Below are positions 10,145 to 21,684 of a stretch of DNA of 64,000 bases, one piece after another. Under the pieces are notes generated by a model, which saw only the letters and a program-made list of their open reading frames with translations, did no database searches and was not told where the DNA came from. The stretch is taken from positions 1,674,001 to 1,738,000 of the forward strand of contig WACJ01000525.1 of NCBI GenBank assembly GCA_008973525.1. Direction: 5' to 3'. Positions within the stretch are counted from its first letter, which is position 1, and the number at the start of each line of letters is the position of its first letter. Both the position numbers and the translations under genes were made by a program. The stretch comes from Stenopsyche tienmushanensis. Its lineage: Eukaryota; Arthropoda; Insecta; Trichoptera; Stenopsychidae.

Positions 10145-10550
10145 TCTTCAACGTGAGTCAATCTTGTAAATAAACACTATTGATTGTTGATAGCCTTACA
10201 TAAAATTGCACTTGAAATCGATTCATTTGGGTCATCATGATTAATCGATACATTTGGGTTATCGATCTATACAATCGTACTATGCCCACGCATAAAACCC
10301 CAGAGAAGAGAGGGGAGCCAACACTACGCCCGTAGGCAACGGTTGAACCCCTGAAGTAATGATGTGGAGTAGAGGTACGTGAAAGTAGCCTCGTCGGCTT
10401 GCTCATCAAACATGTTGTCTGTCAACTCTCCAAACTCAACGTGCAAGACACTCTCCATCTCTGTCTATCTCGAGCTCAACGTGTAAGAATGCTTTTTCTG
10501 AATCACTGGAATTCGATCGCAAATACGCGACTGAACTCCTTAAAAGGATA
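10145..10550 (+). mobile_element. TTAA-family repeat copy, interrupted
   Basis: It shares ATCGATCTATACAATCGT, CTCGAGCTCAACGT, a CTTTTTCTGAATCACTGGAATTC block and GCAAATACGCGACTGAACTC with the copies at 3286-3828 and 21685-21877. The right end reads AAAAGGATAA, a decayed form of the AAAGGTTAA end. Its middle, about 10281-10410, is an unrelated insertion also found at 40755-40875. The left end is not clear. Confidence 0.6.
10281..10410 (-). mobile_element. Retroelement-like fragment inside the TTAA repeat
   Basis: The segment around TACGCCCGTAGGCAACGGTT and GTAATGATGTGGAGTAGAGG is also present at 40755-40875, in the same orientation, as part of a longer GC-rich block. A minus-strand frame is kept in both copies and shares LSRTSTPHHY and STVAYGR. 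It was probably inserted into the older TTAA repeat around it. Confidence 0.55.
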
Positions 10551-12654
10551 ATAAAATAAACACGTACAAATTTTGTATGGGTGCCTAACTTTCTACAGCG
10601 TTTCGATGATATATATAATAGAAGCGTTGACTGTAGACATTATGTTGCATGAAATAAAAACATTATATGAAAAATAATGTATGTTTTAATATCAGAATGT
10701 TCCTCACGGACACGCAGATGACAAACTCGTGCATATATAGATGTAACAATCGCCCTGTTATAAATTTGTTATTGTAACGGTATTTTGATACTTTCATAAT
10801 TATTGCTAAGTAATGATCCTCAGACTGAAATTTTTAACGCCTCAATTAAAAACATTCGTTATTTTTATTATGACTTCTCATTATTTTCAGCATACCATTT
10901 CTCATAGCTCACTGTGGCATTTATTGCAATTCTTCTTTTCTTTTGAAACAATGCAGATGGTATGATTTCAGAATAATGGCGGCATTATTCTTTGGTTGAT
11001 CTCATTGACCATACTTTCAAAAGTGTCATACTTTTTAAGCTCTCTAATTTCATCCTACCAGTGCGATCTCCGCTTACACAGAAATAATAAATGATCACAG
11101 ATTTATCAAGTTTTAGATAGTTTCGTTTGCAAGTTAACCTTACGAAAGTCTTTTTTGATATGATCCGAATACATTTTATGATGTTGAAAATATTATATGT
11201 TACAATGTTCACAATTTAAAAAATGACATTGATCTATTGGATAAAGCTGAAATCAATGTTGTATTTTTCGTGAAAGCCTTTCAGTAATAGAGATCTGAGT
11301 CTGATATTTCGAATGCAAATGACACGTTGCTATATTTATTCGATTCTATGAAATGGAGATGTAGATGTTTAATTAACGAACGAAAAATTGATGCTTTCGA
11401 GATGTGGATAAATACGCGAATCCCCACAATTTCTTGAAAAGAGTTACTAATCTCGAAGTCCTCAAGCGAATTGGAGAAAACCGATAAGTCTTATTGAATA
11501 TAAAGATATGAAAGCCATTGCATAATGAGATATCCAAGTCATAATGTCATCTGAGAAAGTATTTTTATGTAGTAGAAGAAGACGTCGCAACTTATGGCTT
11601 TTGGTCAAAGCATTGCCTTGATGATATCCGGCCTCCGATAGGAGATAGAACAAAGAAGAATAATGAAATACCTACATTATGTATTTCAAGGGACAGAAAA
11701 ATAATGCAAATGGGGCGAAAATGTAAATTGAGGGTAATGAAAATTAAAATAACATCTAAAATCGTTTGCTTCATATTTTTATGCAAATCTATTTCAATGA
11801 AAATTTAATCTTGTACGCCATTGATGTTGTTGAAATTGATCATTTGAAAAAGCTTAGAATACGAATGTTAAACATGTTGTCAATTTCTGATATCATACCT
11901 TAAAGTGGAAATATTATATGATGTTCTTGATAATATATTATTCATATAGACAATACAATAATTATTGAAAGTACGGAGTACTAACAAAATACAACTATTT
12001 GTATAATTATTAAATATAAAATAAATAAACCGGTTTTGCGTGCACAAAAATGAAACAAGGTAGTAAAATGCGATTGAAAATACAAAATCACTTGGATATA
12101 ACTTCGAGGATTCACTGTGTGTTGTTTAAGTATCCATGATTTTGAGCACCTGTAGGTCTAATCCAGTCATTTGGCTATCGAACCGATAGTTAACTAAGCT
12201 TTAATTAAAATTTACTAGGCAATTCATTTGAAAATCATATCAAAGGGCACGCTATGGACAGACAATGGATAATGTGGTGTAAATTTAAATTACTGTGGTT
12301 TTCAACCCATATCACTACTTGATAGAAGATTGGGATGGCATTTCTGGTACATGGTCATAGGGTGGGTCATCCTGTTTATATTCACTGTTACTATCCAGTA
12401 GCATTATTAATGATTTGTTCAACAAAATATTTATCTGTTCGTTGCCAGATAATTTCAATGACATTACTAATATTGCAAAATGCAAGAATAAATGCACATA
12501 AATGAACAGCTCTTTACAACACTTCGGAATATGAAAAATTAAATCGGTCAAAATCCAAAGCAAATCTTCAATAAATAATAATTTAGAGCAGCGAGTGATC
12601 ATAAAAAAGCAAGGATCTATTCAGGTAATGATTGAAGAATAAAAAGAAGATTAA
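10551..12654. other. AT-rich stretch, no recognised gene
   Basis: Several 60-95 codon frames on the minus strand (10985-11212, 11592-11786, 12315-12602) have no recognisable motifs. No repeats are shared with the rest of the window. Confidence 0.55.
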
Positions 12655-13119
12655 CCCCTAAAGGAGTACTATCCCAGGGCCTGGGATTCCCCCTCCACTT
12701 TTCAGAAAGAGCACTTTCGTAAATTGAGCTCGGAGACAGACAGAGACAGAGAGAGAACGTAGCCCAGTTCGGAAGACATAGACGGAGAGCTTCCCCGCAT
12801 ACATCGGACGATTGTATAGATCGTTAGCCCAAATTTATCGCCTAATAACGATTTCGATTTCAAATTTGTTATTTGTTTACGCAAAGAAACGACAGAATAT
12901 CTTATCTGATGTTCACTGATGATGAGTCATATTAATCGATTTCTTGTGTATTGTTTATGTAAAGAAAGGAAGTGGTCTTGTATACTATCAACAGTGATTA
13001 CTTACAATTGACTGCCTCGAATTGAAGATTGTCTTACATTGATAGGAGCTGACAGAAAGTAATCGGTGTAAAGCGATTTATGGAATCAACGATTTTAAAT
13101 TTGCTCACTCCTCAAAAGA
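12655..13119 (-). mobile_element. TTAA-family element, near full length
   Basis: It starts CCCCTAAAGGAGTACTATCC right after TTAA (12651-12654) and ends ...TTTGCTCACTCCTCAAAAGA next to a decayed TTAA (TCAA, 13120-13123). Its body matches the inverted copy at 14873-15303 over most of the length, including the GAGACAGACAGAGACAGAGA tract and TTCGAATTGAAGATTGTC. No transposase frame is present. The strand is given relative to the 14.9-kb copy. Confidence 0.7.
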
Positions 13120-14340
13120 TCAATAATAAACGAGTTGATTAAATGTTTTCTTTTCTCTCATGGTGAAATATTTAAAAATACGTTTTGATGTTTTGCCTAA
13201 TACGAGCATTTGGAGTGTTGTGCCTTTTTTGTCCTCCACGGGATTTGGCAAAACATATTTTTTTAGTGATGACAGATCGACTTTCGCTTTAATTAATTCC
13301 CAAATCCGAGAGAGTGAAGATTTTTTATTCTCCACTTAACAAAATAAAAGGGATTTTATCTTCCGCTTCGTCGTTGCTGTTTTGTAATTCGGCCGAACGA
13401 AATATTCATCAGCATGAAATACGAGCTCCCTTCCGTGACTTCAAAAAAGGAAATTTCTTCTTTCTCCTCGCACTGTCACCAGATATATTTTTTGCCCAGA
13501 AGATGATATTAATCTGATATTATAAATGCGCGCATATATCACACGCGTGCGTCAGGCCCGGAGATACCTATCCAAAGAAAAAAGTGGATCGAATCCCCCA
13601 TCGCATGAAATAAACACCCACCCCTGTGATAAAGTGGAAATGGAACGGATGATACGTACTAAGGGGATTCTGGATTCGGAGGAGGAATGTGCATCTTTAA
13701 AGATCCCGACATGTTTGTGGAGCAACGATGCCGTTGTTTGCACTAACAGTACTGCCACTTTCCAAATCGTGACTCGGGTTTCCAATTCGAAGTACCTCCT
13801 ATTTAGTGCTCTTCTACCGTTCCATCGGATGATACTTATCTTCAAGCCATCTTCATCGCAGACCCAGCATCATATCATGGCTTTCTCTTCAATCGAAAAT
13901 ATTCCGCTCCATCGAGTGTTAGTATGATAATTTGATTAGGCGTATAACGCCTTATTTCAAATGCCAAGCAATCAATATCGTTTATTAAAAAAAAAAACAA
14001 TAAAGACTTTCAAATTTAAATCGGTCATATTTAAAACATTGTGAATTTATAAGCGAGCCGGGCTTTGGATCGGACGCTTCCATAACACAGGGAATAAAAT
14101 CGATCATTATAACTCAATAGCTTGTAAGGTTCATCTGAATACTGTCGATATTGAACATCTGCTGTAAATTTATATCTCATTTACAATTCCATGGACACCA
14201 TCACACGTTGCTGATTGCGATCCAAACTATTAATTGCGGTTTATATATCTCAACCAATATGGACGTTGTCTACCGTCTCTAATGTTTAGATGGCATTAAA
14301 ATTTAGTACCAATGCCTGCATTCTGGCATCATGGTGGCTT
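13120..14340. other. No recognised gene; long overlapping frames at 13526-13927
   Basis: A 133-codon plus-strand frame (13526-13927) and a 97-codon frame on the other strand (13552-13845) overlap. The local base composition is less AT-rich. Neither shows a domain I recognise, and mutual overlap suggests composition rather than coding. Confidence 0.45.
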
Positions 14341-14341
14341 C

Positions 14342-14400
14342 CAGGGCCGGATTAAGGTTGCTCATGGCTTACAGCTAAGAGGGTATAAGCATTTTGCATA
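14342..14400 (+). mobile_element. Possible hAT-type end fragment
   Basis: CAGGGCCGGATTAAGG resembles the terminal sequence of many hAT-superfamily elements. No matching inverted end is found downstream, so this can only be a fragment. Confidence 0.3.
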
Positions 14401-14868
14401 TTTTTAAAGCGGATGTTTTTCAGAGTTTGGATCCAAAGCCTTCATAGTCCATGAGTTAATGCGACCGTAGCTTATAAAGTACTTTTCCAAATAAGTATCA
14501 CGGAATAACACATACCCAAACGTACAATTTGACAGGAACAAATTTCAATTAAATAGTCGGGTGCATTAGCACACGTCGTTGATTTTTGCATTACGAAACA
14601 ATTCGGCACTGTATATTTCATTAGAATCAACGGGCGCTCTTTACGTATTCCAATCTCGTCGTAACTCGTCAATTTGCATTGTCAACTCATCCATTTAGCA
14701 TTGTCAACGGATATGCGTTTTTCGATGCTATCGTAGAGCCCAAACTTATTCCTGACACGAAACCCAACTCCTGACCCAACGTTTAACAAAACAATAGACA
14801 ACCACAACTAAACGCAATCGCAATATGCAACACAAACATTAATAAAACCTGATTCCATTATTGAATGA
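14401..14868. other. No recognised gene
   Basis: AT-rich. The 66-codon minus frame (14472-14672) has no motif. Confidence 0.5.
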
Positions 14869-14872
14869 TTAA

Positions 14873-15303
14873 CCTTTTCGTTAGTGAGCAAATTTAAAAT
14901 CGATGAAATCGTTGATGTCATAATCGCTTTACACCGATTACTTTCTGTCAGCTCCTAATCAGCGTAAGACAATCTTCAATTCGAGGCAGAGCCATTTGTC
15001 ATGAACACTCGTCATTTCTTTACATTAACAAAGCACAAAAAATCGATTCAAGTGCTCCTCCTTTAGAAGAACGGCAAGCAGTTAAATAAACAAACACTCT
15101 CGATAACACACAATATTCGGTCGTTTCTTTGCGTAAACAAATAACACACTTGAAATCGAAATCATTTTAAGTGGATAAATTTGGACTTAACGATCTATAC
15201 AATCATGCGAGGAACTATCCGTCTCAGTCTCCCGAACTGCGCTAAGTTCTCTTTGTCTCTGTCCGCCTCGGAGCTTCAATGCACAAGAGTGCTCTTTCTG
15301 AAT
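14873..15303 (+). mobile_element. TTAA-family element, right end lost
   Basis: It begins CCTTTTCGTTAGTGAGCAAAT after TTAA (14869-14872) and is the reverse complement of 12655-13119 over most of its length. After CTCTTTCTGAATAG the similarity stops, so the expected end is missing. Confidence 0.65.
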
Positions 15304-15382
15304 AGTGAAGGTCAAAACGGATATTTCCGTAAGTACTCACAAAAAGGTTTTAAGGAACAATCATGAGAGAATAGACCAAATA

Positions 15383-15698
15383 CATTTGAGTCTGTTTTTA
15401 TGCGGTAGATACGTTCCGCGGGGAGTTGCATATAAAAAAATCGCATAAAAAAAGTATGTGGAGTTATCTGAGATATCGCACATGAAACATTATTTATACA
15501 GTCCAAAATTGAAAGCTTTTTCCAAACTTCAGGTACAGTTAATGAATCATTCTCTGGTTCATCCAGCATACGTTAATAAGTGTTCTTAATATAAAAATCG
15601 CATAAAAAAGGCTTCGCCTTCAATAGAAACATGATGGATGGGTTTCATTATTTTTAAAACCGCACAACTTCAAAATCGCATAAAAACCGACCCAAGTG
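15383..15698. mobile_element. Short Tigger-like MITE with TA flanks
   Basis: The left end CATTTGAGTCTGTTTTTATG and the complemented right end CACTTGGGTCGGTTTTTATG pair over about 23 bp, with TA on both sides (15381-15382 and 15699-15700). Further in, both arms carry TATGCGG/CCGCAC-type boxes shared with the copies at 18.7 and 37.3 kb. At 316 bp it has no coding capacity. Confidence 0.75.
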
Positions 15699-15700
15699 TA

Positions 15701-16020
15701 CATTACTTCTTCTTTCAATTAATCCATATATGTTATCAGATATATACGCGATCTCCATGAAGATCTTTTATAGGGTAAGAATTTTTCATGTGAAGGTATT
15801 CAAATTATCTTCTACATGTGGTTACGATATGATCTGGATAATTTGAATGGGGATTTTAATGATTGTTGCAATTTCAACCAGTTATATGTGGACCTCCTTC
15901 ATGATTTTATTATCATTTATTTATTCCTTATCCTGGAAATCGGGGAAATCGTGGAATATTAATACTTTCGATTTGAATACTAATTTAATACTTCTATCAT
16001 AAAGCATCACGGGCTTTTAG
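15701..16020. other. No recognised gene
   Basis: AT-rich spacer next to the mariner pseudogene. It may contain its decayed 3' end, but no terminal repeat was found. Confidence 0.45.
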
Positions 16021-16673
16021 CGAAAATATTCAAAAACGTATATTTTTTATCACAATTTTTCCTATCGAAATGATGCTGCATAAATCTAAAAATATGGAAA
16101 TCCGACGGAGCGATGTCTAGAGAATAAGGAGGATGTCGAATTGTCTTCCATCCAAGACTGTTTTCGATGGATGAGAGAGGATCGTTTTTTTATATTTCCG
16201 CTGCTAAACGGTCTAATTGTTCATAATAAAGTATTGCATTTATTGTTTGTCCAGGTTTAAGAGTTTCAAAATAAATTATACCCTTGCAGTCCCACCAAAC
16301 AGACAAAAAAAAATTTTGTTGTCTTAGGTGTCGGTTTTGCTACTTGACCCTTCGATAGCCATTGATTTTTGCGTCCATAATTAGAATAAAGAATCCATTT
16401 TTAGAAATTGTTCACATGCGTTAATGCGGTCGGCCAGGTTCTTTTCGCTTAGTTCGTGCGGCACCCATACTCCTAATCTCCACATCTTCCCGATTTTTTT
16501 CAGATTTCTTTGAACACTCGACCATGAGTATCTAAAATTGGCCAGTATTTTTTTAAATAGTTGCTGTTGGATTTTACCTTACGCTTTCTTCTACTTCCAG
16601 GGCAATTTTTAAATCAAAATTCTCAGATCTTTAAATTTCGAATAAATACTTCACTTGGCGAAAATTGATCCAT
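16021..16673 (-). pseudogene. mariner transposase pseudogene
   Basis: On the minus strand, pieces of a mariner transposase follow in the right order across several frames: an ATG at 16673 with MDQFSP-like start; KIGKMWRLGVWVPHELSEKN (the conserved WVPHEL region); NQWLSKGQVAKPTPKTTK; WDCKGIIYFETLKPGQTIN, which precedes LYYEQLDRL; and HPPYSLDIAPSDFHIF, which holds the last acid of the DD34D triad. The segment with the first catalytic aspartate (ITGDE-type motif) is missing between the WVPHEL and the KWILYSNYG pieces, and there are stops and frameshifts throughout. A functional mariner transposase has about 345 residues and cuts and pastes at TA. This copy is dead. Terminal repeats were not located. 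Confidence 0.9.
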
Positions 16674-16860
16674 TGTAAATTTGGTAACTAAATTTGAATT
16701 TAAAAAATCATAATTTATTATCGATGAGTATAGTCACCAAATGGGCGCAAAACAAGACTTGAAAATGCAGCAGCCTAAGTATAATTAATTCCCAAAAACG
16801 ACCCGCTGCGCAACTGTTTATAAACTTATGCTTATAATCCATTGAATATGTATTGATATA
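16674..16860. other. Probable mariner 5' leader, no ends found
   Basis: This lies upstream of the pseudogene start on its strand. It should contain the leader and left terminal repeat if complete, but no inverted match to sequence near 16000 was recognised. Confidence 0.3.
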
Positions 16861-16958
16861 TTGTATTATTTCCTGGATCCCTATTTTAAAATATCGGTTT
16901 GAAATCCAGATTGTGAATAAAAAATTATGCCGATATATTTGGAAGATCGAATGCTTCG
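16861..16958 (+). repeat. tRNA-like short repeat (family A), partial
   Basis: TCCTGGATCCC, a box B-like CGGTTTGAAATCCAGATTGT and GGAAGATCGAATGCTTC follow the family order. The box A end is eroded. Confidence 0.55.
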
Positions 16959-18664
16959 ATAAAATAATATTTTGGGTCGATTGAACTACATTTATTGTGA
17001 TTTATCTATTTAGCATGACATATCTAACATCAAGCGTAGTCGATCTCCGTTTGAGATTTTTCTACGAAACTTGCTAAATTATTATATTTTTTAAATATTT
17101 TAATCATCATCACAGATAAGAATTTATGACCTGAACAAATGATTGCATTTTTATGGTAATTCAACGTTATCCTTTAATAGAATACAGTCTCGTTATAACG
17201 TTTTTGTTTCTCATGGAAGTAAACTCGATAAACGACAGACAAATGACGTATTATATTGATTCCATTTTATGAATTTAAATTTTCTTCTCAATGCAAATTT
17301 AATTCAACGAAAGTCATGCGACTTTGAATGTTGTGGATTTTAAGAGGTCGTTTCCTTAGATGTAGGAGGATTTTCATAAAAATTTAAACAAGGTCACCGC
17401 GAGCTTTACGAGATTTTCTTTATGAGCAAATTTTATGGAACGAACTGCGCTCGTTAAATGAGGGATGAGTGCATAACAAAATTATGAAGCAACCCCACGA
17501 AGCACAGGATGAGGCTATCTTCGTCGAATTAAAATTGTAATTATTCGTTTCGCCGCGGAGAGGTGTCACTCGCATAAAAAAGTGAGGATGAAAGATGAGT
17601 TTGATTCGAGAGTAAGAGGTTCATCACGCAGGAAATTGATGAGGGCTATTAAATCGGCGTGTCAGAGTAGAAAGTCATGTGCGGAATTGAATAATGGCTA
17701 ATGATATATAAAGTGATAGGCTTCATTATTGAACTTATTGACAGTATATTAGTCATAAAAGGGTGATATATTAGGTCGCAGGAGGTACTCGGATCCTAAC
17801 ACGTACGGTCAATCAATTACGGCACAGTATGCGCCTCAATCCCGAGGGGTGACATCAGTCGACGTCACGTGCGACCCACCGTTTTTGGGGGTGATGGATC
17901 GTCATATGCCGTGGTTAATATGTCGACATGCTCTTAATATGTATTCTAACTAAATTTGTCATACGCGAAACACCGTGTCAGAATGCATGTAGCTCTCAAT
18001 TCTTCCAGGTTGACGATCTTGGATTTATATGGGGTACAAAAATATATAGTTCGTTCCATTGCACGTAGAGAGTTTATAAATTTGCGATATAAAGGACTCG
18101 AATATAAACGTATGAGTCGGATTTGCTGATTTAATTTGCAGAATAAATAATATACGGTTCCAAATTTCGGCGATTCGCCAATACAGCGCAAGGAACTGAA
18201 ACTTTGCAGACGATCCCGGAGGCATCCAAAAGTTCTGATTTATATTTTAAAACAAGATAAATGTTATTTTATTCTTCAGTATATATTATGAAATAATGAT
18301 TTTATAAATTCAAACACAAACATATTTATTCTTAAAACATTCCAGTCTGCACGAATTTCGATAAACTCGCAAATTAATACTTATAATAATTGCTTAGTAA
18401 AAGTCGATATAATTCTTTAATATGGATATCCTTGAACTGATACTTATGTAGATCGTAAAATAGATTGTTCACTCAAGCTGAATACAAATACAGGGAGAAT
18501 TTAGCACTCATATGGGATGAAAAGCATAAAGCGCACACATAGAAATCATTAAATTTTATAATAATAATAAAAAACATGTGGCATGTATATATTTTAGTGC
18601 ACAAAAGCTCAAACTACAAAGCATGCGTTTTAAAGTGAGCGAACCTGAATGCGTTAAGATTGTA
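16959..18664. other. No recognised gene; GC-richer patch at about 17780-17910
   Basis: Short frames only. The patch at 17780-17910 contains GTCGACGTCACGTGCGACCC, an overlap of an ACGTCA half-site and a CACGTG E-box. It might be a regulatory element, but no gene start is visible near it. Frames at 17946-18225 (minus) have no motif. Confidence 0.5.
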
Positions 18665-19251
18665 AATCAAATCTCTTTTTGTGCGATTTCAAAGTTATGC
18701 GGTTTTTTTTAAATCTTTTTTTTTAATTTCATAAAGAGTACGTATCGAGATATTTTGGATGAAATAGGAAATTAATTAACATCAACACTAACTGAAATTT
18801 GGAACTTTGTAAAAAAATGAATGATTTTTTGATTTTTGAAAAGAAAATCTACACAGAACAATGATGACATTGACATTGGGTATACTTTTTCTTCCGAAGA
18901 AGAAATCGATTTTGAGTCTCATCTAAAATCGCAACGAAAATGATCATACAGCGATGATAGTAATAAAATAATTAGTATTTCTCTAGTGGATGTCTGACAT
19001 TTGAGATGCCAAATGTCAGACATGCTTAAAATTTTACCAATAACGCAAGACGACTTTTAAATGTTACCAAAAATGTTATTTTTTAATTGCTTTATGGTTT
19101 TCCTGTTTTTTTTTATATTAAATTTTTTTATGCGATTTTGGATATATTTTATATAACTGTTTCAAAGTTATGCGGTTTTAAAAATTCATGGAACGTATCT
19201 TCTATCGATTTTTCGCGGAACATATCTACCGCATAAAAAAAGGTTTAAGTG
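18665..19251 (+). mobile_element. Tigger-like deletion derivative
   Basis: This is the inverted counterpart of 37311-38101, with the right end ...AAAGGTTTAAGTG followed by TA (19252-19253). The left end CAAATCTCTTTTTGTGCG is slightly eroded. Between them lie short in-frame relics: STLTEIWNFVKK, then an acidic stretch (FSSEEEIDFESHL) like the acidic C-terminal part of Tigger-type transposases. About 200 bp present in the 37-kb copy are missing. A 14-bp perfect hairpin (18990-19023) lies inside. Confidence 0.75.
18990..19023. repeat. Perfect hairpin, 14-bp stem
   Basis: ATGTCTGACATTTG, loop AGATGC, CAAATGTCAGACAT. In the 37-kb copy the matching place is imperfect, so the perfect palindrome is private to this copy. 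Confidence 0.9.
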
Positions 19252-19255
19252 TATC

Positions 19256-19267
19256 ATATCATATATT
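19256..19267 (+). repeat. Target-site duplication of the SINE, left
   Basis: ATATCATATATT is identical to 19477-19488 on the other side of the SINE. It lies just outside the Tigger-like element. Confidence 0.85.
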
Positions 19268-19476
19268 GTGTATTTGTACCTGTAGGTAGTCCCGCGTTAA
19301 GCGGTTGAATTCATAACCCGATCATCTCGGGTTCGAATCCCACAGGAGATGTGGCTGGCAACCATATTTTTAAAAACATATATATGCCATGAAAAACCAT
19401 GTCAAAATGGTTGGTAATGATACCATAAAAAAGGGATCGCTAAAAGCCACCTCAAAAAAAAAAAAAAAAAAAAAAA
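19268..19476 (+). mobile_element. tRNA-derived SINE (family B) with poly-A tail
   Basis: A perfect 12-bp duplication flanks a 209-bp unit that ends in about 24 A residues. The head resembles a tRNA: CCCGCGTTAAGCGG, an anticodon-loop-like TTCATAA, and an exact pol III box B, GGTTCGAATCC. Acceptor and T-stem pairing are too poor for a working tRNA. The body is GTGGCTGGCAACCATA followed by CATGTCAAAATGGTTGGTAATGATACC, of which a relic recurs at 40400-40469. It would be transcribed by RNA polymerase III and mobilised by a LINE. Confidence 0.8.
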
Positions 19477-19488
19477 ATATCATATATT
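19477..19488 (+). repeat. Target-site duplication of the SINE, right
   Basis: ATATCATATATT, directly after the poly-A tail. Confidence 0.85.
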
Positions 19489-20329
19489 ATGATGATAGAT
19501 CGTAATATTAATATTAAAGATATGTTAATAGGATTATAAAAAAAATATGACAATATATTTTTTTGCGAAGATTTTAAGCATCCCTTTCCCTCATGCTTTA
19601 TGAGGAAGCTCTTGTTCTGGATGTGTGGGATGAGACACAACGACCACGTGGTATATGACGTCGCTCGGTGTTAACCAATTAGGTGGCAGATTTATAGGGG
19701 CAATTAGTGGCATGCGGTGTTGTCGAGGTTGAGAATGGCAACGAAACGTCATCCCGGCGCACATTATGAACAATATTCTCCCACTGGAGCAAAGAATGCA
19801 TTCTCCTTTCCCAATTCCGCGCGAAGTCTTCCCCAGGAACAGGATTGATAACCCCGCATTAATATTGTCACGTCTCACTCACGAATTCCCCCGGGATATA
19901 TTTGTCAAATCTTCCGCACATCCACCGCTGAATGCCACGGGACGTGTATCGGTTTCCTCAAAACAGACGAAATGGTTGCTCAAATTGAGCGGGATTTCGT
20001 AGCTGGCGACATGACCGGCATCGGCAGACGTTAATATTCTAACAGCTTCAGATTTGAGCGCATTTAAAAAAATATCAATACAAGTTTAAAGGCTTTCTTA
20101 TATCGTATGAGTATCCGTGGGGAACGCTCTGAAGATAAAAATATGAAAACCAGATATGAAGCGATCTTGACCAATAATATTATAGTTTGGATTAATAGCT
20201 TTACTTTGATATTTTCAAAGGGTAGAATTTCTGTCTGCTAAACGACTATGAAAAGTGAACAAGCATACATTTTTACTGCATGAAGGATATCAAATCAAGA
20301 TAGTTATTCTAAGAAGCATTATTTATAAA
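19489..20329. other. No recognised gene; GC-richer patch at 19590-20010
   Basis: The patch has two overlapping frames on opposite strands (19591-19878 minus, 19766-20002 plus) without recognisable domains. It stands out from its surroundings in base composition and would fit a conserved non-coding element or old exon, but neither can be shown. Confidence 0.4.
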
Positions 20330-20566
20330 TGTCCAAATGGAGGCATTTTTTCAATAGAAAAGACATATTTTGGCATAACAGCGACGGACAAATTGATGCA
20401 ATTTATCTGGGATATGATATGCCCACCATATATACTGAATCATGCACCGCCTGGCTATACATTATTTCGATCTTTGCAAATCTGTCTCAATAATTCACAT
20501 TTATCAAATTTGAACTCTTACAAAAAAAAGCGGTATTACAACCCTATTCGTTCAGATTTGACATAG
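20330..20566 (+). pseudogene. Second mariner transposase remnant, C-terminal part
   Basis: The frame 20255-20566 contains KLMQFIWDMICPPYILNHA directly followed by PPGYTLFRSLQICLNN. This lines up with the mariner segment of the form LGWxxLxHPPYSPDLAPSDYHLFRSLQ. The histidine and serine of HPPYSPD and the last acid of the DD34D triad region are altered. It differs from the 16-kb copy (FHIFRFMQHHF against YTLFRSLQICL), so it is a different family member. Only about 45 residues are convincing; upstream residues of the frame are doubtful. Confidence 0.65.
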
Positions 20567-21684
20567 TATTTGTTATATTTGTATTAAATATAATTTTGTG
20601 GTTAGTAGTTTTGTGATAAATTGTTAGGATGTACCATCTTGGTAAAGTTATGGCCGAAGACACGCAATGTTGCTCAACGCATACAGGTGGCATTTAGTAA
20701 CTGCTGAATCTACACTATGAGGATCTCAGAGTTCAATATTATGAAGAAACGCGTCTTCTAAAATACATCCAAGACAAAAAATGCATGAGAATGAAATGGA
20801 ACTTTTGAACTCCTAGGTTGTTGAAAAATTGATTTTATGTATTGCTTTTTTTTCTTTAATATTTGTTAATGGTAATCGTTGGTTAAAATTTTGAGCTGTG
20901 TTTGTGTAATATATAATAAAATGTATGCGACGCAGACTTTCAGAATTTTTCGTGACGTTCAAGTCAATGTTCTCTATTGAGTCCCTTAAAAAAGCCAAAC
21001 TTATTAGCAACTAATTATATACACACAAATAGTATATACAAAATAATGTAGATTTCAAGTCAAATTTCCATTTCATATCGAGCAAACCTCGACTATAATG
21101 AATTGGATATGGAATTTCGAATTGAAATCCATTTTTTTTGTGGGGGGGTCTAGAGTCAACGCCTCGTCGTATAGGCCCCGGGGGCCTCTGTATGAGAATG
21201 GGATGATTGTCGAGTATGTTATCACACGTGTTTCTCAATGTAGGTAAATATGAGCCACGATTGTTTGTAGAGACGATCGAAAACTCTTGTGAATGAAGCA
21301 ACACTTCTGCTTCGGATTACACAAACGACGCGTGCATAATCACATTACCGTTAAACGATATTCGAGTCGGAGCGTTTAAAACTTTCCGTTTCATTGGAAA
21401 AAGCGACCCAAGAAAGTGGATTTAAGCCGAAACGACTCAATGAATAACTAGACGTAATTCGAGCACTGAATAATGGGGATAGCGTATATTCTATCGGGTA
21501 TGCGCCTTAGCCTACATACTGGCATATAATCATTTATTGATTGAGCAAAGCCGACAAAAGTATGAAAAGACTTAGACATTAAAACCTCAGTTAACGAACG
21601 AACATATTTAGCATTTAATCCATTTAATGAACAATATGTTATGATATGAAAATTATCTCGAATCTCTTGAGATGTGAAAATGAT
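20567..21684. other. No recognised gene
   Basis: AT-rich, with a small GC patch around 21130-21190 containing GGCCCCGGGGGCC. The minus frame at 21011-21304 spans it but shows no domain. Confidence 0.5.

Noticed and set aside
13526..13927. 133-codon plus-strand frame
   Set aside because: No domain, full overlap with an opposite frame, and local composition explains the low stop density.
19284..19350. Candidate tRNA gene (Met-like CAT loop, GGTTCGAATCC)
   Set aside because: T-stem and anticodon stem pair poorly, and the unit has a poly-A tail and target-site duplication; it is the head of a SINE.
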